From Giardia muris (taxonomy: Eukaryota > Fornicata > Diplomonadida > Hexamitidae): 64,000 nucleotides of DNA. Position numbers and translations under genes: made by a program. Under the pieces are notes generated by a model, which had not been told where the DNA came from, ran no database searches, and saw only the letters and a list, made by a program, of their open reading frames with translations. The first letter of the stretch is position 1, and each line of letters begins with the position of its first letter. This document shows positions 9,452-18,664 of the stretch, one piece after another. The stretch covers positions 1,984,001 through 2,048,000 of the forward strand of contig CM016925.1 of the NCBI GenBank assembly GCA_006247105.1. Reading direction: 5' to 3'.

Positions 9452-11386
9452 TTAGTAATCCATCTGTAAGTTAGGCTTGAGGAGTACTCCAGGAACTGTT
9501 GTAGTCCGCTCAACCGCCTCATAATTGGACATGCTATTGAACACAGGTATCGTGGCAGGGTCAATTAAGTGAGTATCACACCAGGGGTCGAGAGTCTGTA
9601 TGAACGTAGGTCTAAGCTTTCCTAGCTCTTTGATATCAAGCGAGAGATAACCCGTTAAAGGCTCGGGTAATTGATTTGAAAGCTCTCTTTTCAAGGCTGA
9701 AACCTGTTCTTCTAGAATACGTATCCGTCTTGCCGAGTTGACGGTCAAGGGGTTGATCCGGTTCTTCTCCATGATCGTCTGGCATTTTCGTAATTCCGCC
9801 TCGACATTATCACAATGCATACTCTTGTGGTTAAAAAGACTATTGAGATACTCACGATCGCGTTCAGACTTACTTAAGTCTGCTTGTAGCTGCATCCTTT
9901 CTTGTTGAGATGTGTCTAGCATGGCCTGTAGGTCAATGAGGCGCTGGCTGATGACGATCTCTGCTTTGTTCTGTTGAAGTTCATCCTTCAATTGTTCGAC
10001 CTTTTTCTCGCTATTCTTTAACTTTCGGATGGTTATTCCCAATTCTCGTTCTGTCTTCGCGAGGGTAGCCTGTAGCTCTCGCACTTCCTCTATATGCCGC
10101 TCCTCGATAGCATGTAGGTGGCTCTCAATGGCTTGGTACTTATCTTGTATGGCTTGAAGGGCCGTTAGAGGGACAAAGTGCATTCCGCTACGCTCGGTGA
10201 ACGCCTTTGTAACGTCTGCTAGTCGTTCTTCGGTCTTCTGAGTCAATTGTGTTTGTTCTGAAAGTAAACTCATTGTTCTATCCAATTCTGCTCGTAACTG
10301 TCGCGTTTCCTCTTCCAATGAGGATTCCCGTGCACTAATTCTTGTTTCTGAAAGGTCCTCCCCAAGTCTAGAAAGCTTATTAGGAATATCTTCGGTTTTG
10401 ACCTTAGAAGATGTTAAAGAAGCTGAAGAAACGGAAGCATTCAAGACGACAGACATATCTGGAAGCATAGGACTAGTCCAGCCGTTAGTGATAAGCTCTG
10501 TACACTGCTGTGTGGCTAAATCGTGCAAATAATCAAGTGTGATATATTTCTGTGGGTTTTGAGTCATCATTTCCTCAAAAATCTTCGAAAGAGTTGAAGG
10601 AGGATTGAGAGAAGAGAATTGCGAGAAGACGTCATGCTCAGTGGCATTCAAGACATCTGTAGAGCATGAAAAGAGGTTCTTCCCAGTTAAAAGGTAATAA
10701 GTAAGACAACCTAGACTCCAAATGTCATGGTTCTTGGCATATTCTCCAGTTTCAATCGATGTCATTGGCCAATAACAACGCGATTCGTCTAATGCAGATC
10801 TAATATGAACAAGATCTTTCATGGAATCGGGGTTATTCCTTGTAGAAAGACATAAGGATGAATACCAACGTGCTTCAATACTAAGTAAGACACAATAGGG
10901 TAAAGCGGGGTCGATGAGGATATAAGTACCAGTGACAGCACGTATAACGTTCGTCGGCTTGATATTACCGTGGAATCCATTAGTTTGTGGCATACTTGTT
11001 CGAAGTGCTAGTAATGCTGCAGTTATATCTCTAAGGAAGAACCAAATCTCTTCTACATGAAAGCGCTTATGATAATATTGAGTTAGGAGAGTAAGAGGTA
11101 AACCGGGGACATAACGATGGCAAATATACCCCTGTGCACCAAACCTATCCTCATCCTTTAACCAAGACGTAGTTATCTCGGCCATATTCCGATGTGTTAC
11201 TTGTTGGCACCGAATAAGATACGCTTGTAAAAGAGCACAAGCTGGGGCTTGTTCTAAGCTATCTTCTAAATGGTAAAGCTTCGCCACAAGCCTCTCGCCT
11301 TCTATGTCCTCAGTGTTCAAGTAGAATGTTGTACAATGTTGGCCTTGTGTTAATGGTTCTGATAACCTATATAATGCTTTCTGCAT
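9452..11386 (-). CDS. NEK-like pseudokinase with C-terminal coiled coil
   Basis: A 644-residue protein. Residues 1-300 form a kinase-like fold: the beta-3 lysine is present (VAKLY), the HRD motif reads HGN (FHGNIKPTNVI), and DFG reads IDP. Lobe-shape motifs such as HDIWSLGCLTYYLLTG remain. Two of the three catalytic residues are altered, so it is probably inactive. Residues 340-560 are a long coiled coil (ETRQLRAELDRTMSLLSEQ; REYLNSLFNH). This kinase plus coiled-coil layout is typical of NEK family members at basal bodies and flagella; placing it there is inference. The start ATG 11386 sits at a 124-bp divergent region shared with the membrane protein at 11511. Confidence 0.85.
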   Translation of the reverse strand: MQKALYRLSEPLTQGQHCTTFYLNTEDIEGERLVAKLYHLEDSLEQAPACALLQAYLIRCQQVTHRNMAEITTSWLKDEDRFGAQGYICHRYVPGLPLTLLTQYYHKRFHVEEIWFFLRDITAALLALRTSMPQTNGFHGNIKPTNVIRAVTGTYILIDPALPYCVLLSIEARWYSSLCLSTRNNPDSMKDLVHIRSALDESRCYWPMTSIETGEYAKNHDIWSLGCLTYYLLTGKNLFSCSTDVLNATEHDVFSQFSSLNPPSTLSKIFEEMMTQNPQKYITLDYLHDLATQQCTELITNGWTSPMLPDMSVVLNASVSSASLTSSKVKTEDIPNKLSRLGEDLSETRISARESSLEEETRQLRAELDRTMSLLSEQTQLTQKTEERLADVTKAFTERSGMHFVPLTALQAIQDKYQAIESHLHAIEERHIEEVRELQATLAKTERELGITIRKLKNSEKKVEQLKDELQQNKAEIVISQRLIDLQAMLDTSQQERMQLQADLSKSERDREYLNSLFNHKSMHCDNVEAELRKCQTIMEKNRINPLTVNSARRIRILEEQVSALKRELSNQLPEPLTGYLSLDIKELGKLRPTFIQTLDPWCDTHLIDPATIPVFNSMSNYEAVERTTTVPGVLLKPNLQMDY

Positions 11387-11510
11387 TTAATAGTAATCTG
11401 GCAGTGATGAATTTTGATGGAATTGAATCAGAATGTCACTCCATTATCGCATTATCGTCTCCTTGTTAACGTAAACTTGATGTGAATATGATAGATTTGG
11501 GCTGCAAAAA
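11387..11510. promoter_or_regulatory. 124-bp divergent intergenic region
   Basis: AT-rich spacer between the pseudokinase (minus) and the small membrane protein (plus). It ends GGGCTGCAAAAAATG on the plus side, a typical A-rich initiator. No other element is recognisable. Confidence 0.4.
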
Positions 11511-11921
11511 ATGTTGGAGAAACATCACATAAACTCCGAAACACATAAGCTCATTCAGGTCTGTGTCGTCGTAGGGTTTGGCATTGGTACTCTCCTTTGT
11601 TTACTCCTTCATGCCATAGAACCTATGAGTACTTATTCGCTTCCCCTCAAAGTACTTCCATCTTTTGCTTGTCTTTTCCTCTTCATATATACTCGTTTGA
11701 CTTTACCCATTGAGGGCTATACAGGTATGGGCCCCGCTAGCCTTAGCGTCTTACGGTCTTATCTCCTTTGTTCTTTCCTCAGCTTCTTTAATAATGCACT
11801 CACTCACTCTCGTCTTCGTAACCTATACCTATTGGTTTTAGGCCTCCTCCTATGTCACTTCTTCATTTTGATGCTGGTTTATATAGACTTCAAGGTTGGC
11901 CTTGTCTACTTGCTCCTGTAA
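11511..11921 (+). CDS. Small four-pass membrane protein
   Basis: A 136-residue protein starting at CAAAAAATG. After a short polar N-terminus it has about four hydrophobic segments: near residues 16-38 (VCVVVGFGIGTLLCLLL), 46-62, 80-92 and 103-135 (LYLLVLGLLLCHFFILMLV). There is no cleavable signal or catalytic motif. It lies 29 bp upstream of, and on the same strand as, the signal peptide peptidase gene. This may be chance, because Giardia genes are transcribed singly. I do not recognise the family. Confidence 0.7.
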   Translation: MLEKHHINSETHKLIQVCVVVGFGIGTLLCLLLHAIEPMSTYSLPLKVLPSFACLFLFIYTRLTLPIEGYTGMGPASLSVLRSYLLCSFLSFFNNALTHSRLRNLYLLVLGLLLCHFFILMLVYIDFKVGLVYLLL

Positions 11922-11950
11922 GAGTTAAGCGAAGACTTTGACAATAATAA

Positions 11951-12997
11951 ATGATCTTCGGCTTCATATTTCTTGGTCTCATTGGAATAAGCCTTATTGG
12001 GCTCGCAATGCACCTTTCCCGTAGACCCATCCGGTGCTGTGATGATGCCCTTCATGAGCGGTTGACTAGTACGGGTATGAGTCGAATGTTCATCTTGACA
12101 ACCTTAATGCTTCTTGGGTTATACCTATTGATTAAGGTCTGGTCAATTCGTATCTTACCTCTCTGCATGCGCCTCTATTTCACTTACGCGCTCACAGATG
12201 CAAGTCTTGGCTTGACAAGGTTTCTAATGTATCGTAACCTCTCCATAGATATGGAACTTCAACCTCTCTTCAAAGTCAGAAGGCTTCTTACAGTTTACAA
12301 GGCTGATTTCATTGGTATCCTAATAGCCATTCCAATTGACCTTTGCTACTGGTCTACTGATAACTGGCTCATCTCTAACATCCTTGCCGCAGTAGTAGCG
12401 CTCCACTTGATGTTGTATATACGCTTCACCTCGCTTGGCTATAGTAGCATCCTTCTGATGGCCTTCTTCGTTTATGACGTCTTCTTCGTGTTTTATACCC
12501 CCGTAATGACAACAGTCGCTACCTCGATCAACATTCCCATTAAGCTGGTTTGGCCACGATCTTTAACTAATTTTACCCTTCTTGGGAGTGCACAAGAGAA
12601 AGATAGGTATAGCTTCCTTGGTCTTGGTGACATTGTAATCCCTGGTTTGTATCTAACGCTATTAGTACGTATGGAAGAGACGTTAAAGATAGCTCCAGAG
12701 TCTCTCTCGCGTCCCTTCTGCGTTGCACGCCGTGGCCTCTTCGCTTATGGTCTAGCCTTAGTTACTACCGTCAGTAGTCTTCTTTTCATGAAGGTGGCAC
12801 AACCAGCTCTCTTATACATAGTTCCGGCGATCTTATCGACCGTTTACGGCTCGATCTGGATCAAGCACACTACAGCAGACCGCAAGGCGATCTTTAAGTA
12901 TGACGAGGATAGACTATCAATACGTCCATTTCGTCAGGGTACAAGCTCAGGTTCAGATTCCGCTCCTAATCGTCCGGCCGAATCACATCAGGAGTAA
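11951..12997 (+). CDS. SPP: Signal peptide peptidase (presenilin-type aspartyl protease)
   Basis: A 348-residue polytopic ER protein starting at AATAATAAATG. It should cut leftover signal peptides and other single-pass helices inside the membrane. The two catalytic aspartates are visible: YD in FFVYDVFFVFYTP (about residue 174) and GxGD in FLGLGDIVIPG (about 227). The C-terminal PAL motif is in AQPALLYIVP (about 284). About nine hydrophobic segments are present, and the length matches the SPP family rather than presenilin, which has a long loop. The C-terminal tail is polar and lacks a clear KKXX signal. The last 32 nt overlap the convergent gene's 3' end. Confidence 0.93.
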   Translation: MIFGFIFLGLIGISLIGLAMHLSRRPIRCCDDALHERLTSTGMSRMFILTTLMLLGLYLLIKVWSIRILPLCMRLYFTYALTDASLGLTRFLMYRNLSIDMELQPLFKVRRLLTVYKADFIGILIAIPIDLCYWSTDNWLISNILAAVVALHLMLYIRFTSLGYSSILLMAFFVYDVFFVFYTPVMTTVATSINIPIKLVWPRSLTNFTLLGSAQEKDRYSFLGLGDIVIPGLYLTLLVRMEETLKIAPESLSRPFCVARRGLFAYGLALVTTVSSLLFMKVAQPALLYIVPAILSTVYGSIWIKHTTADRKAIFKYDEDRLSIRPFRQGTSSGSDSAPNRPAESHQE

Positions 12998-15065
12998 GAT
13001 CTAGATCAAGTGAATCGTCCTGTGGATAGTGTGCTACAGATGATGGATCTAATGGCCGTGAGTGAGTGCTATGCTCGCTGATATGTGGGTGCATAATGAC
13101 CGAATAGAAATCGCCTTGCGAATCGAGTCGTAAGCCTTGTCGTGAATCAGAACTCTCCTTACTGTATTGAACACTCATTTTGACCACGGAGTTAGAGATA
13201 GGATTGGTCCCTTGAGGACTATCGGAAATCGTAGGCCCTTCATGAGGTTTCGGACCTTCCTCATAATAGAGTGAGCTGAGCGTAGGAAGCCCTTTAAGCG
13301 TGGGATCAACATCATCTGACCACTCATCATCAGGACATTCATTCCCTGATGTCTGTTGCAATTTGGAGGGGAATGACTGTTGATCACACTTCTGTGCTTG
13401 CAGATTTGTTGAATCCGTATATTTTCTCCCCTCATGAAACGGCTGAAACGATAAACGCTGTGGTGCCATCTCCGATGTGCATAAGGTTGTCCCATCGTCT
13501 GATAGCGTGTAGCTATCGAGTTTAGATGGTGCAGCTAGGCTTTCAAACACTTCCGATTGCATCTGGTTGGCATCGGAAATGGCTGTATGAGTATCATTAT
13601 TATCTTCAATAAGACTAGGGCCAACACCTATCGAGTGTGGGCAAACACTATCGAACGTATAAGACGTCTGGGCCTCTTTCCGTAATATCACCGGAGCCTC
13701 TTTGGTTTGAGTACTACACGTAACACCAGGTTTAAGCGATGCGGTGCTAGACCTGTTCTTTGTCTGAACATATGGTGGGCGTTCGCTTGTAGGAGACACA
13801 TGTGGCCTATTCAAGCTAGACTTGACGGATCTAGTTATGGATTGGGAAGCCCTTGGTAAGACAGTAGGGAGTTGGCGAGCCTCCACTCCAGTATCGAATA
13901 CACTCACGACAGGGCGCGCGGAGATGTAATCTCTTGAAAAAAGAGGAGGCTGTGACTGTACGTTTAGAGCCTTCCGCTCCATATACTCCTGTAGAAAGAG
14001 CAGATCATCCTCCTCATCGTTTAAGATGTGCTTGTACGTCTCGTACGAGTCGGTTTGCGAGGTATCAACGGGGACGAGGACGAGGTCGGTCAGGTCGGCA
14101 CGTGCCTCCAAGATGAGCTCTCCAAACTCTTGAATCATATCTTCTTCTATCCTCACCGCCTCTAAAATCTGAATGGGCGTTAATAGTGGGTAGTCCGTAC
14201 AGTAGTCGATGGGCTGAGCTCCGTGCTGGGTGTGTAAGAAGGTATTCCATTGAATCGCCATTGAGTCGTTAGCAAAGACAGCTTCGGCTTGGATTCCGAG
14301 CAAGAAGTAGAGGGCAACGCTTCCAGGAGGGATGGGAGAGATATCTCCCGATGACTCGTGGGCATAGTTCAAGTCTGTTACACTAAAAGAGTCATCTGTT
14401 CCAGCTACCTCACAGCATCGATAGAAGTCATCGACCAGATCTATATATCTTTGAAGTTCAGCATGGTCGCAAAACTGGAAGATCGTCATGATCAAGGCGA
14501 GATTAGGTCGACTATATAGAGACTCACGTCCAAGGTAGATAAGCCAGTTCAGTTCAGGAGACGTGGAGGTGAGAGAAAAGGGCTGCAAGATGATGGGCTT
14601 TTTGCAGACTGTCCGTGCCGCATTGACGACGGATGTTATATGAATCGTCAAGGCTTGAATCCGAGTCAAGTTCTGAGCGAGAAACTTCTTCGATCCCTTG
14701 CCGTTCCGTAACGTCTGCCGCACCGCACTCACAAGCTGTGCGCGCTCAACAATAAGGGCGTTGTACCGGGAACGGAGCTGAACTACATACCCAAGTCTTC
14801 GTATATACTCCTTCCGGAGGTGCGGCCGTCTTTGAATCACTCGCTCAGCGAAGGCTCGCTCCCCCATCGGAATATCCAACGCTTCCCACAACATTGCTAG
14901 ATCGTTGGGCCGAATAAAACGCATACGCGGATATCCATCGCCGGACTCGGCAAGTGTTATGTTCAAGAGGTCTAATGTGGTGTCAGCTCGTGAACTAGTT
15001 TTCCGCCCAACCGTGCTTTTCTGTGTCGAATGACGACGAGATGGGGACTGCGCTCCTCGGCGCAT
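12966..15065 (-). CDS. Paralogue A of an unrecognised three-gene family
   Basis: A 699-residue protein starting at GTAAAAAAGATG, 5 nt after the stop of the upstream repeat gene. The layout is: a basic Ser-rich start (SPSRRHSTQKS), a helical core (residues 60-210) with the family signature ITSVVNAARTVCKKPIIL, a second conserved block GSVALYFLLGIQAE followed by LTDLVLVPVDTS and ARPVVSVFDTG (about 250-395), then about 300 residues of low-complexity Ser/Thr/Gln/Asp-rich sequence. The same blocks recur in the genes at 18661-24276 (minus) and 24390-26000 (plus). There is no membrane span, signal peptide or known enzyme motif. The function is unknown; a disordered scaffold is a guess. The 3' end overlaps the SPP gene by 32 nt. 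Confidence 0.75.
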   Translation of the reverse strand: MRRGAQSPSRRHSTQKSTVGRKTSSRADTTLDLLNITLAESGDGYPRMRFIRPNDLAMLWEALDIPMGERAFAERVIQRRPHLRKEYIRRLGYVVQLRSRYNALIVERAQLVSAVRQTLRNGKGSKKFLAQNLTRIQALTIHITSVVNAARTVCKKPIILQPFSLTSTSPELNWLIYLGRESLYSRPNLALIMTIFQFCDHAELQRYIDLVDDFYRCCEVAGTDDSFSVTDLNYAHESSGDISPIPPGSVALYFLLGIQAEAVFANDSMAIQWNTFLHTQHGAQPIDYCTDYPLLTPIQILEAVRIEEDMIQEFGELILEARADLTDLVLVPVDTSQTDSYETYKHILNDEEDDLLFLQEYMERKALNVQSQPPLFSRDYISARPVVSVFDTGVEARQLPTVLPRASQSITRSVKSSLNRPHVSPTSERPPYVQTKNRSSTASLKPGVTCSTQTKEAPVILRKEAQTSYTFDSVCPHSIGVGPSLIEDNNDTHTAISDANQMQSEVFESLAAPSKLDSYTLSDDGTTLCTSEMAPQRLSFQPFHEGRKYTDSTNLQAQKCDQQSFPSKLQQTSGNECPDDEWSDDVDPTLKGLPTLSSLYYEEGPKPHEGPTISDSPQGTNPISNSVVKMSVQYSKESSDSRQGLRLDSQGDFYSVIMHPHISEHSTHSRPLDPSSVAHYPQDDSLDLDLTPDVIRPDD

Positions 15066-15070
15066 CTTTT

Positions 15071-18000
15071 TTACTCCTGAGCAGCCTCATTACTGACCTC
15101 TTCCCTAGGTTGTGAGATAACGGGTTGTTCTGGCTCTGGGATTGATTCTAATACTGGTTCAGGTTCCGTAACAATTTCTGGGCCACACACTGGTTCTGGC
15201 TCCGACTCTGGGACTACCTGTGGTTCTGTGAGTGGTAAGGACTCTGTGACGGCAAGGTTGAGTGGAGGAGCTTCTGGTTGTTCCATTGGGGTAGATTCGA
15301 CTTGTTGGTAATTTGAATCATAGTTCTGTGATGGTAACTCGATTGCTGCGAGAGGAGAGGCGGCTGTTTTGGTAGGGGTATCCTTACCTGGTATGGCTTT
15401 GAGGGTTTCGAGCTCGTCGTGATCGTATGGCTTAATAACGGGCAATTCAGTATGATGATACGATTCAAGTAAGGAGGCTGGAGGCTTGTCCATCAAAGAA
15501 AGATTGACGCCAGGGCGAACCTCTGTCTCCATTGAGAGCAAATCATTAACTGGAAGCTGAGGAGGCTCGAACATCGTCACTATTGAGGTGCCCGTATCGT
15601 GAGCGGTAAGAGTCTGCTGAAGGAAGTGCTCCGGAGGTTGGAAGAGAGATGTAATCGAAGGCGCTCCAGGCTTTAGAATCCCGATCTGCTTCGGCGGAAC
15701 CTTCTCGAGGTCATCGATGGAGATCGTTGACCGGTTGATTTGCGAGTCCGGTAGTTGTGTTGTTGTGAATTGCGATGGAGGTAGAGTTTCGGCGGTCGTA
15801 TAAAGCGATACAGCTGGAGGGACGGTCGGCTCACGCTGTATTGATAAATCATTCCGTGTCCTATATTGTGAGGATTGCTGTGACATATATCCCGTAACCT
15901 GCGCGTTTGGATGGTGGTATTCGAGCTCATATGCAGATGTCTGATCTTGCCGGGGCGGTGTAGACATGGCTAATTGTGGACGTACAGAATGATAGGACGA
16001 TGAATTATCCGTAGGAGATTGCTGCGCAGAATCGTAGACTACGTTTCGTAATAAAGGTGAGGGATATGCAGGTTGTGCAGCTGGACGTAAGCCTTGCGGG
16101 CGAAGATGTCCAGATGGCCTTGCATCAACGTCGCTCGACAATGGAACCGTTGGCGGAGTCAATGCAAAGCTCGTCTGGATGGGTACACTATGCACGAGTG
16201 TGATGTCACCAATAGCCTCGTCCAGACGATCAGCAATGTCACCAACAGTTTCAACAAGGGTGAGGAAGTCATCAGAGATCTGAGAATTGGGAACCATGCG
16301 ACTGATGCGCTCAGGTTGATCCGGAAGGGTATGAGCGAGGGAAACTGCGGGAGCCATTGACCTTTCTGAAGCGCCAGTCTGAACTGATCGCCGTGGGAGT
16401 GGGACAGACTGGACGAAAGAAGATTGTGACTCCTTCCGTTGCTGCCTCTGTTCTTGCCAACGCCGTGCTCGATCGGAAATCGCAATCTGCTCGGGAACAG
16501 TTCCTGGGGAAGTAACGGTTGGCACATGCGAGCTAGCATAATAGATGGTGTCTCGAGTTGATGGCCGTTCTGAATCAGAAATGAACGAATCAGAAGGCAG
16601 CTCATTAACCGGCTCATCGGTACGTTCATCTTGCTCCCGATGGTGTGGGCGGATGCCAAGCGTTTCTGTTTGAAGCATAGCGTCGACGACTTCGAAGCCG
16701 TCAAACTCAGTCGAGTGGATTGAACGCTGAAGTGGAGAGGCACCTGCACGTGGGCAAATGTCCGTCAAGTGTAGGGTTGGATCTGATGCGGTTGATGCCT
16801 TGTCCAGGATATTTGGCGATGAGACAGTACGAATACTTGTTGTCTCAGCTGTTTTAGCTACATCTGCTCCCTTCTCGTTCAAGAGCAATGGTGGCTGGAT
16901 AGAATCCTTCCTTGGGGCATCCCTTGTACGGGTCGCACCTGCCGCGACAATAGGTCTTGATTCCTCCTGACGAACACGATGTGTGCTCGAGAAGATTGAG
17001 CGGCCATCTTCGACTCGCGATTGTTCATTGGGACCGGAAAGAACAATTGGTGGCGGAACAGACGACTCTGTACTACGCGGATGCAAAATAACCTTCTCAT
17101 GAGGTAACCTCTGCGAAAACGTAAGTGTAAGTTCTGAGACCGTTCCCATACCCTCATCTGATGTCTCAGGAGATAACGACGGCTCCACGGGGATCTGCTC
17201 CGGATCCTCATCAGTAGGAAGCCTTTGGTCATCTGAAATGTTTGGTTCAGAAGCATCCATAGACTCCTCCGAACGTACTGCTCGCACATAACAAATCTCC
17301 TTGTCGATCGTTCTCGATAAATGTTGCTGATCTACCTGGGGTTCAACCTCGGATGCCTGTGAGGCAGATTCAGGCCGATCCGCCAGACCTATCAGCTGAG
17401 AACTCTGCTTGTAAATGTCATTGGCAGACATGTCGCTATTCGGAACTGTGAAGGTGATAGTTCGAATAAGAAGAGTTTCGTTATTTGCAGGTGAGGAAAG
17501 TTGATTTGACCTAGGAAGACTATGTCCCACTGGCGTTTGAAGCTTCGATTCCTCTAGCAGCCCCGTCGGGTTGACGGAATGAGAGGGCCAGTTCTCTGCG
17601 GCATCAGGGGGATATACATATGCCTGTGGATAGATCGTCGTAGGTGGCACAGTGGGAGATCGTGTCACCTGAGCTGGCGCCTCCGGGCTTCCAAGGACGG
17701 AGAGAGGCTCGCTTGGGTCCGTAACCCTGTGTAGAGAAATCTCCTCATCCTCCATTCCTCCTACTTCTTCAGTATGTTGCAACATGATCTTCGCCTCCTC
17801 TGGTTCGGCTGCTGGCTCTGCAGGCTCCTCGATCTTCACCTCCTCGGGCTCCTCGATCTTCACCTCCTCTGGTTCGGCTGCTGGCTCTGCAGGCTCCTCG
17901 ATCTTCACCTCCTCGGGCTCCTCGATCTTCACCTCCTCTGGTTCGGCTGCTGGCTCTGCAGGCTCCTCGATCTTCACCTCCTCTGGTTCGGCCGCTGGCT

Positions 18001-18664
18001 CTGCAGGCTCCTCGATCTTCACCTCCTCTGGTTCGGCCGCTGGCTCTGCAGGCTCCTCGATCTTCACCTCCTCGGGCTCCTCGATCTTCGCCTCCTCTGG
18101 TTCGGCCGCTGGCTCTGCAGGCTCCTCGATCTTCACCTCCTCTGGTTCGGCTGCTGGCTCTGCAGGCTCCTCGATCTTCACCTCCTCGGGCTCCTCGATC
18201 TTCACCTCCTCGGGCTCCTCGATCTTCGCCTCCTCTGGTTCGGCTGCTGGCTCTGCAGGCTCCTCGATCTTCACCTCCTCTGGTTCGGCTGCTGGCTCTG
18301 CAGGCTCCTCGATCTTCACCTCCTCGGGCTCCTCGATCTTCACCTCCTCGGGCTCCTCGATCTTCACCTCCTCTGGTTCGGCCGCTGGCTCTGCAGGCTC
18401 CTCGATCTTCACCTCCTCTGGTTCGGCTGCTGGCTCTGCAGGCTCCTCGATCTTCACCTCCTCGGGCTCCTCGATCTTCACCTCCTCGGGCTCCTCGATC
18501 TTCGCCTCCTCTGGTTCGGCTGCTGGCTCTGCAGGCTCCTCGATCTTCACCTCCTCTGGTTCGGCTGCTGGCTCTGCAGGCTCCTCGATCTTCACCTCCT
18601 CGGGCTCCTCGATCTTCGCCTCCTCTGGTTCGGCCGCTGGCTCTGCAGGCTCCTCGATCTTCAC
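15071..18664 (-). CDS. C-terminal part of the KIEEP-repeat protein (paralogue B), frame-split
   Basis: An open frame of 1197 codons with no ATG at its 5' end: its first codon is a GTG inside the repeat. I read it as the continuation of the gene at 18661-24276, separated by a 1-bp deletion near 18690. The first 300 codons are the KIEEP/AEPAAEPEE array. The rest is unique, polar and Ser/Pro/Thr/Glu-rich. It includes a copy of a block found upstream of the array (HRVTDPSEPLSVLGSPEAPA) and three similar Pro-Pro motifs (SLFQPPEHFL, TMFEPPQLPV, SLMDKPPASLL). It ends in an acidic Pro-Glu tail and EAAQE. If it were an independent gene, its first ATG would be near 17776, without an A-rich leader. TAA 15071-15073 lies just before paralogue A. 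Confidence 0.6.
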   Translation of the reverse strand: MKIEEPAEPAAEPEEAKIEEPEEVKIEEPAEPAAEPEEVKIEEPAEPAAEPEEAKIEEPEEVKIEEPEEVKIEEPAEPAAEPEEVKIEEPAEPAAEPEEVKIEEPEEVKIEEPEEVKIEEPAEPAAEPEEVKIEEPAEPAAEPEEAKIEEPEEVKIEEPEEVKIEEPAEPAAEPEEVKIEEPAEPAAEPEEAKIEEPEEVKIEEPAEPAAEPEEVKIEEPAEPAAEPEEVKIEEPAEPAAEPEEVKIEEPEEVKIEEPAEPAAEPEEVKIEEPEEVKIEEPAEPAAEPEEAKIMLQHTEEVGGMEDEEISLHRVTDPSEPLSVLGSPEAPAQVTRSPTVPPTTIYPQAYVYPPDAAENWPSHSVNPTGLLEESKLQTPVGHSLPRSNQLSSPANNETLLIRTITFTVPNSDMSANDIYKQSSQLIGLADRPESASQASEVEPQVDQQHLSRTIDKEICYVRAVRSEESMDASEPNISDDQRLPTDEDPEQIPVEPSLSPETSDEGMGTVSELTLTFSQRLPHEKVILHPRSTESSVPPPIVLSGPNEQSRVEDGRSIFSSTHRVRQEESRPIVAAGATRTRDAPRKDSIQPPLLLNEKGADVAKTAETTSIRTVSSPNILDKASTASDPTLHLTDICPRAGASPLQRSIHSTEFDGFEVVDAMLQTETLGIRPHHREQDERTDEPVNELPSDSFISDSERPSTRDTIYYASSHVPTVTSPGTVPEQIAISDRARRWQEQRQQRKESQSSFVQSVPLPRRSVQTGASERSMAPAVSLAHTLPDQPERISRMVPNSQISDDFLTLVETVGDIADRLDEAIGDITLVHSVPIQTSFALTPPTVPLSSDVDARPSGHLRPQGLRPAAQPAYPSPLLRNVVYDSAQQSPTDNSSSYHSVRPQLAMSTPPRQDQTSAYELEYHHPNAQVTGYMSQQSSQYRTRNDLSIQREPTVPPAVSLYTTAETLPPSQFTTTQLPDSQINRSTISIDDLEKVPPKQIGILKPGAPSITSLFQPPEHFLQQTLTAHDTGTSIVTMFEPPQLPVNDLLSMETEVRPGVNLSLMDKPPASLLESYHHTELPVIKPYDHDELETLKAIPGKDTPTKTAASPLAAIELPSQNYDSNYQQVESTPMEQPEAPPLNLAVTESLPLTEPQVVPESEPEPVCGPEIVTEPEPVLESIPEPEQPVISQPREEVSNEAAQE
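17563..17737 (-). repeat. 175-bp direct repeat, copy beyond the array (3' side of gene)
   Basis: It is near-identical, over 175 bp, to 21732-21906 and in the same orientation. It encodes the HRVTDPSEPLSVLGSPEAPA...SVNPT block. One copy lies on each side of the minisatellite, so the array sits between duplicated flanks. Confidence 0.9.
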
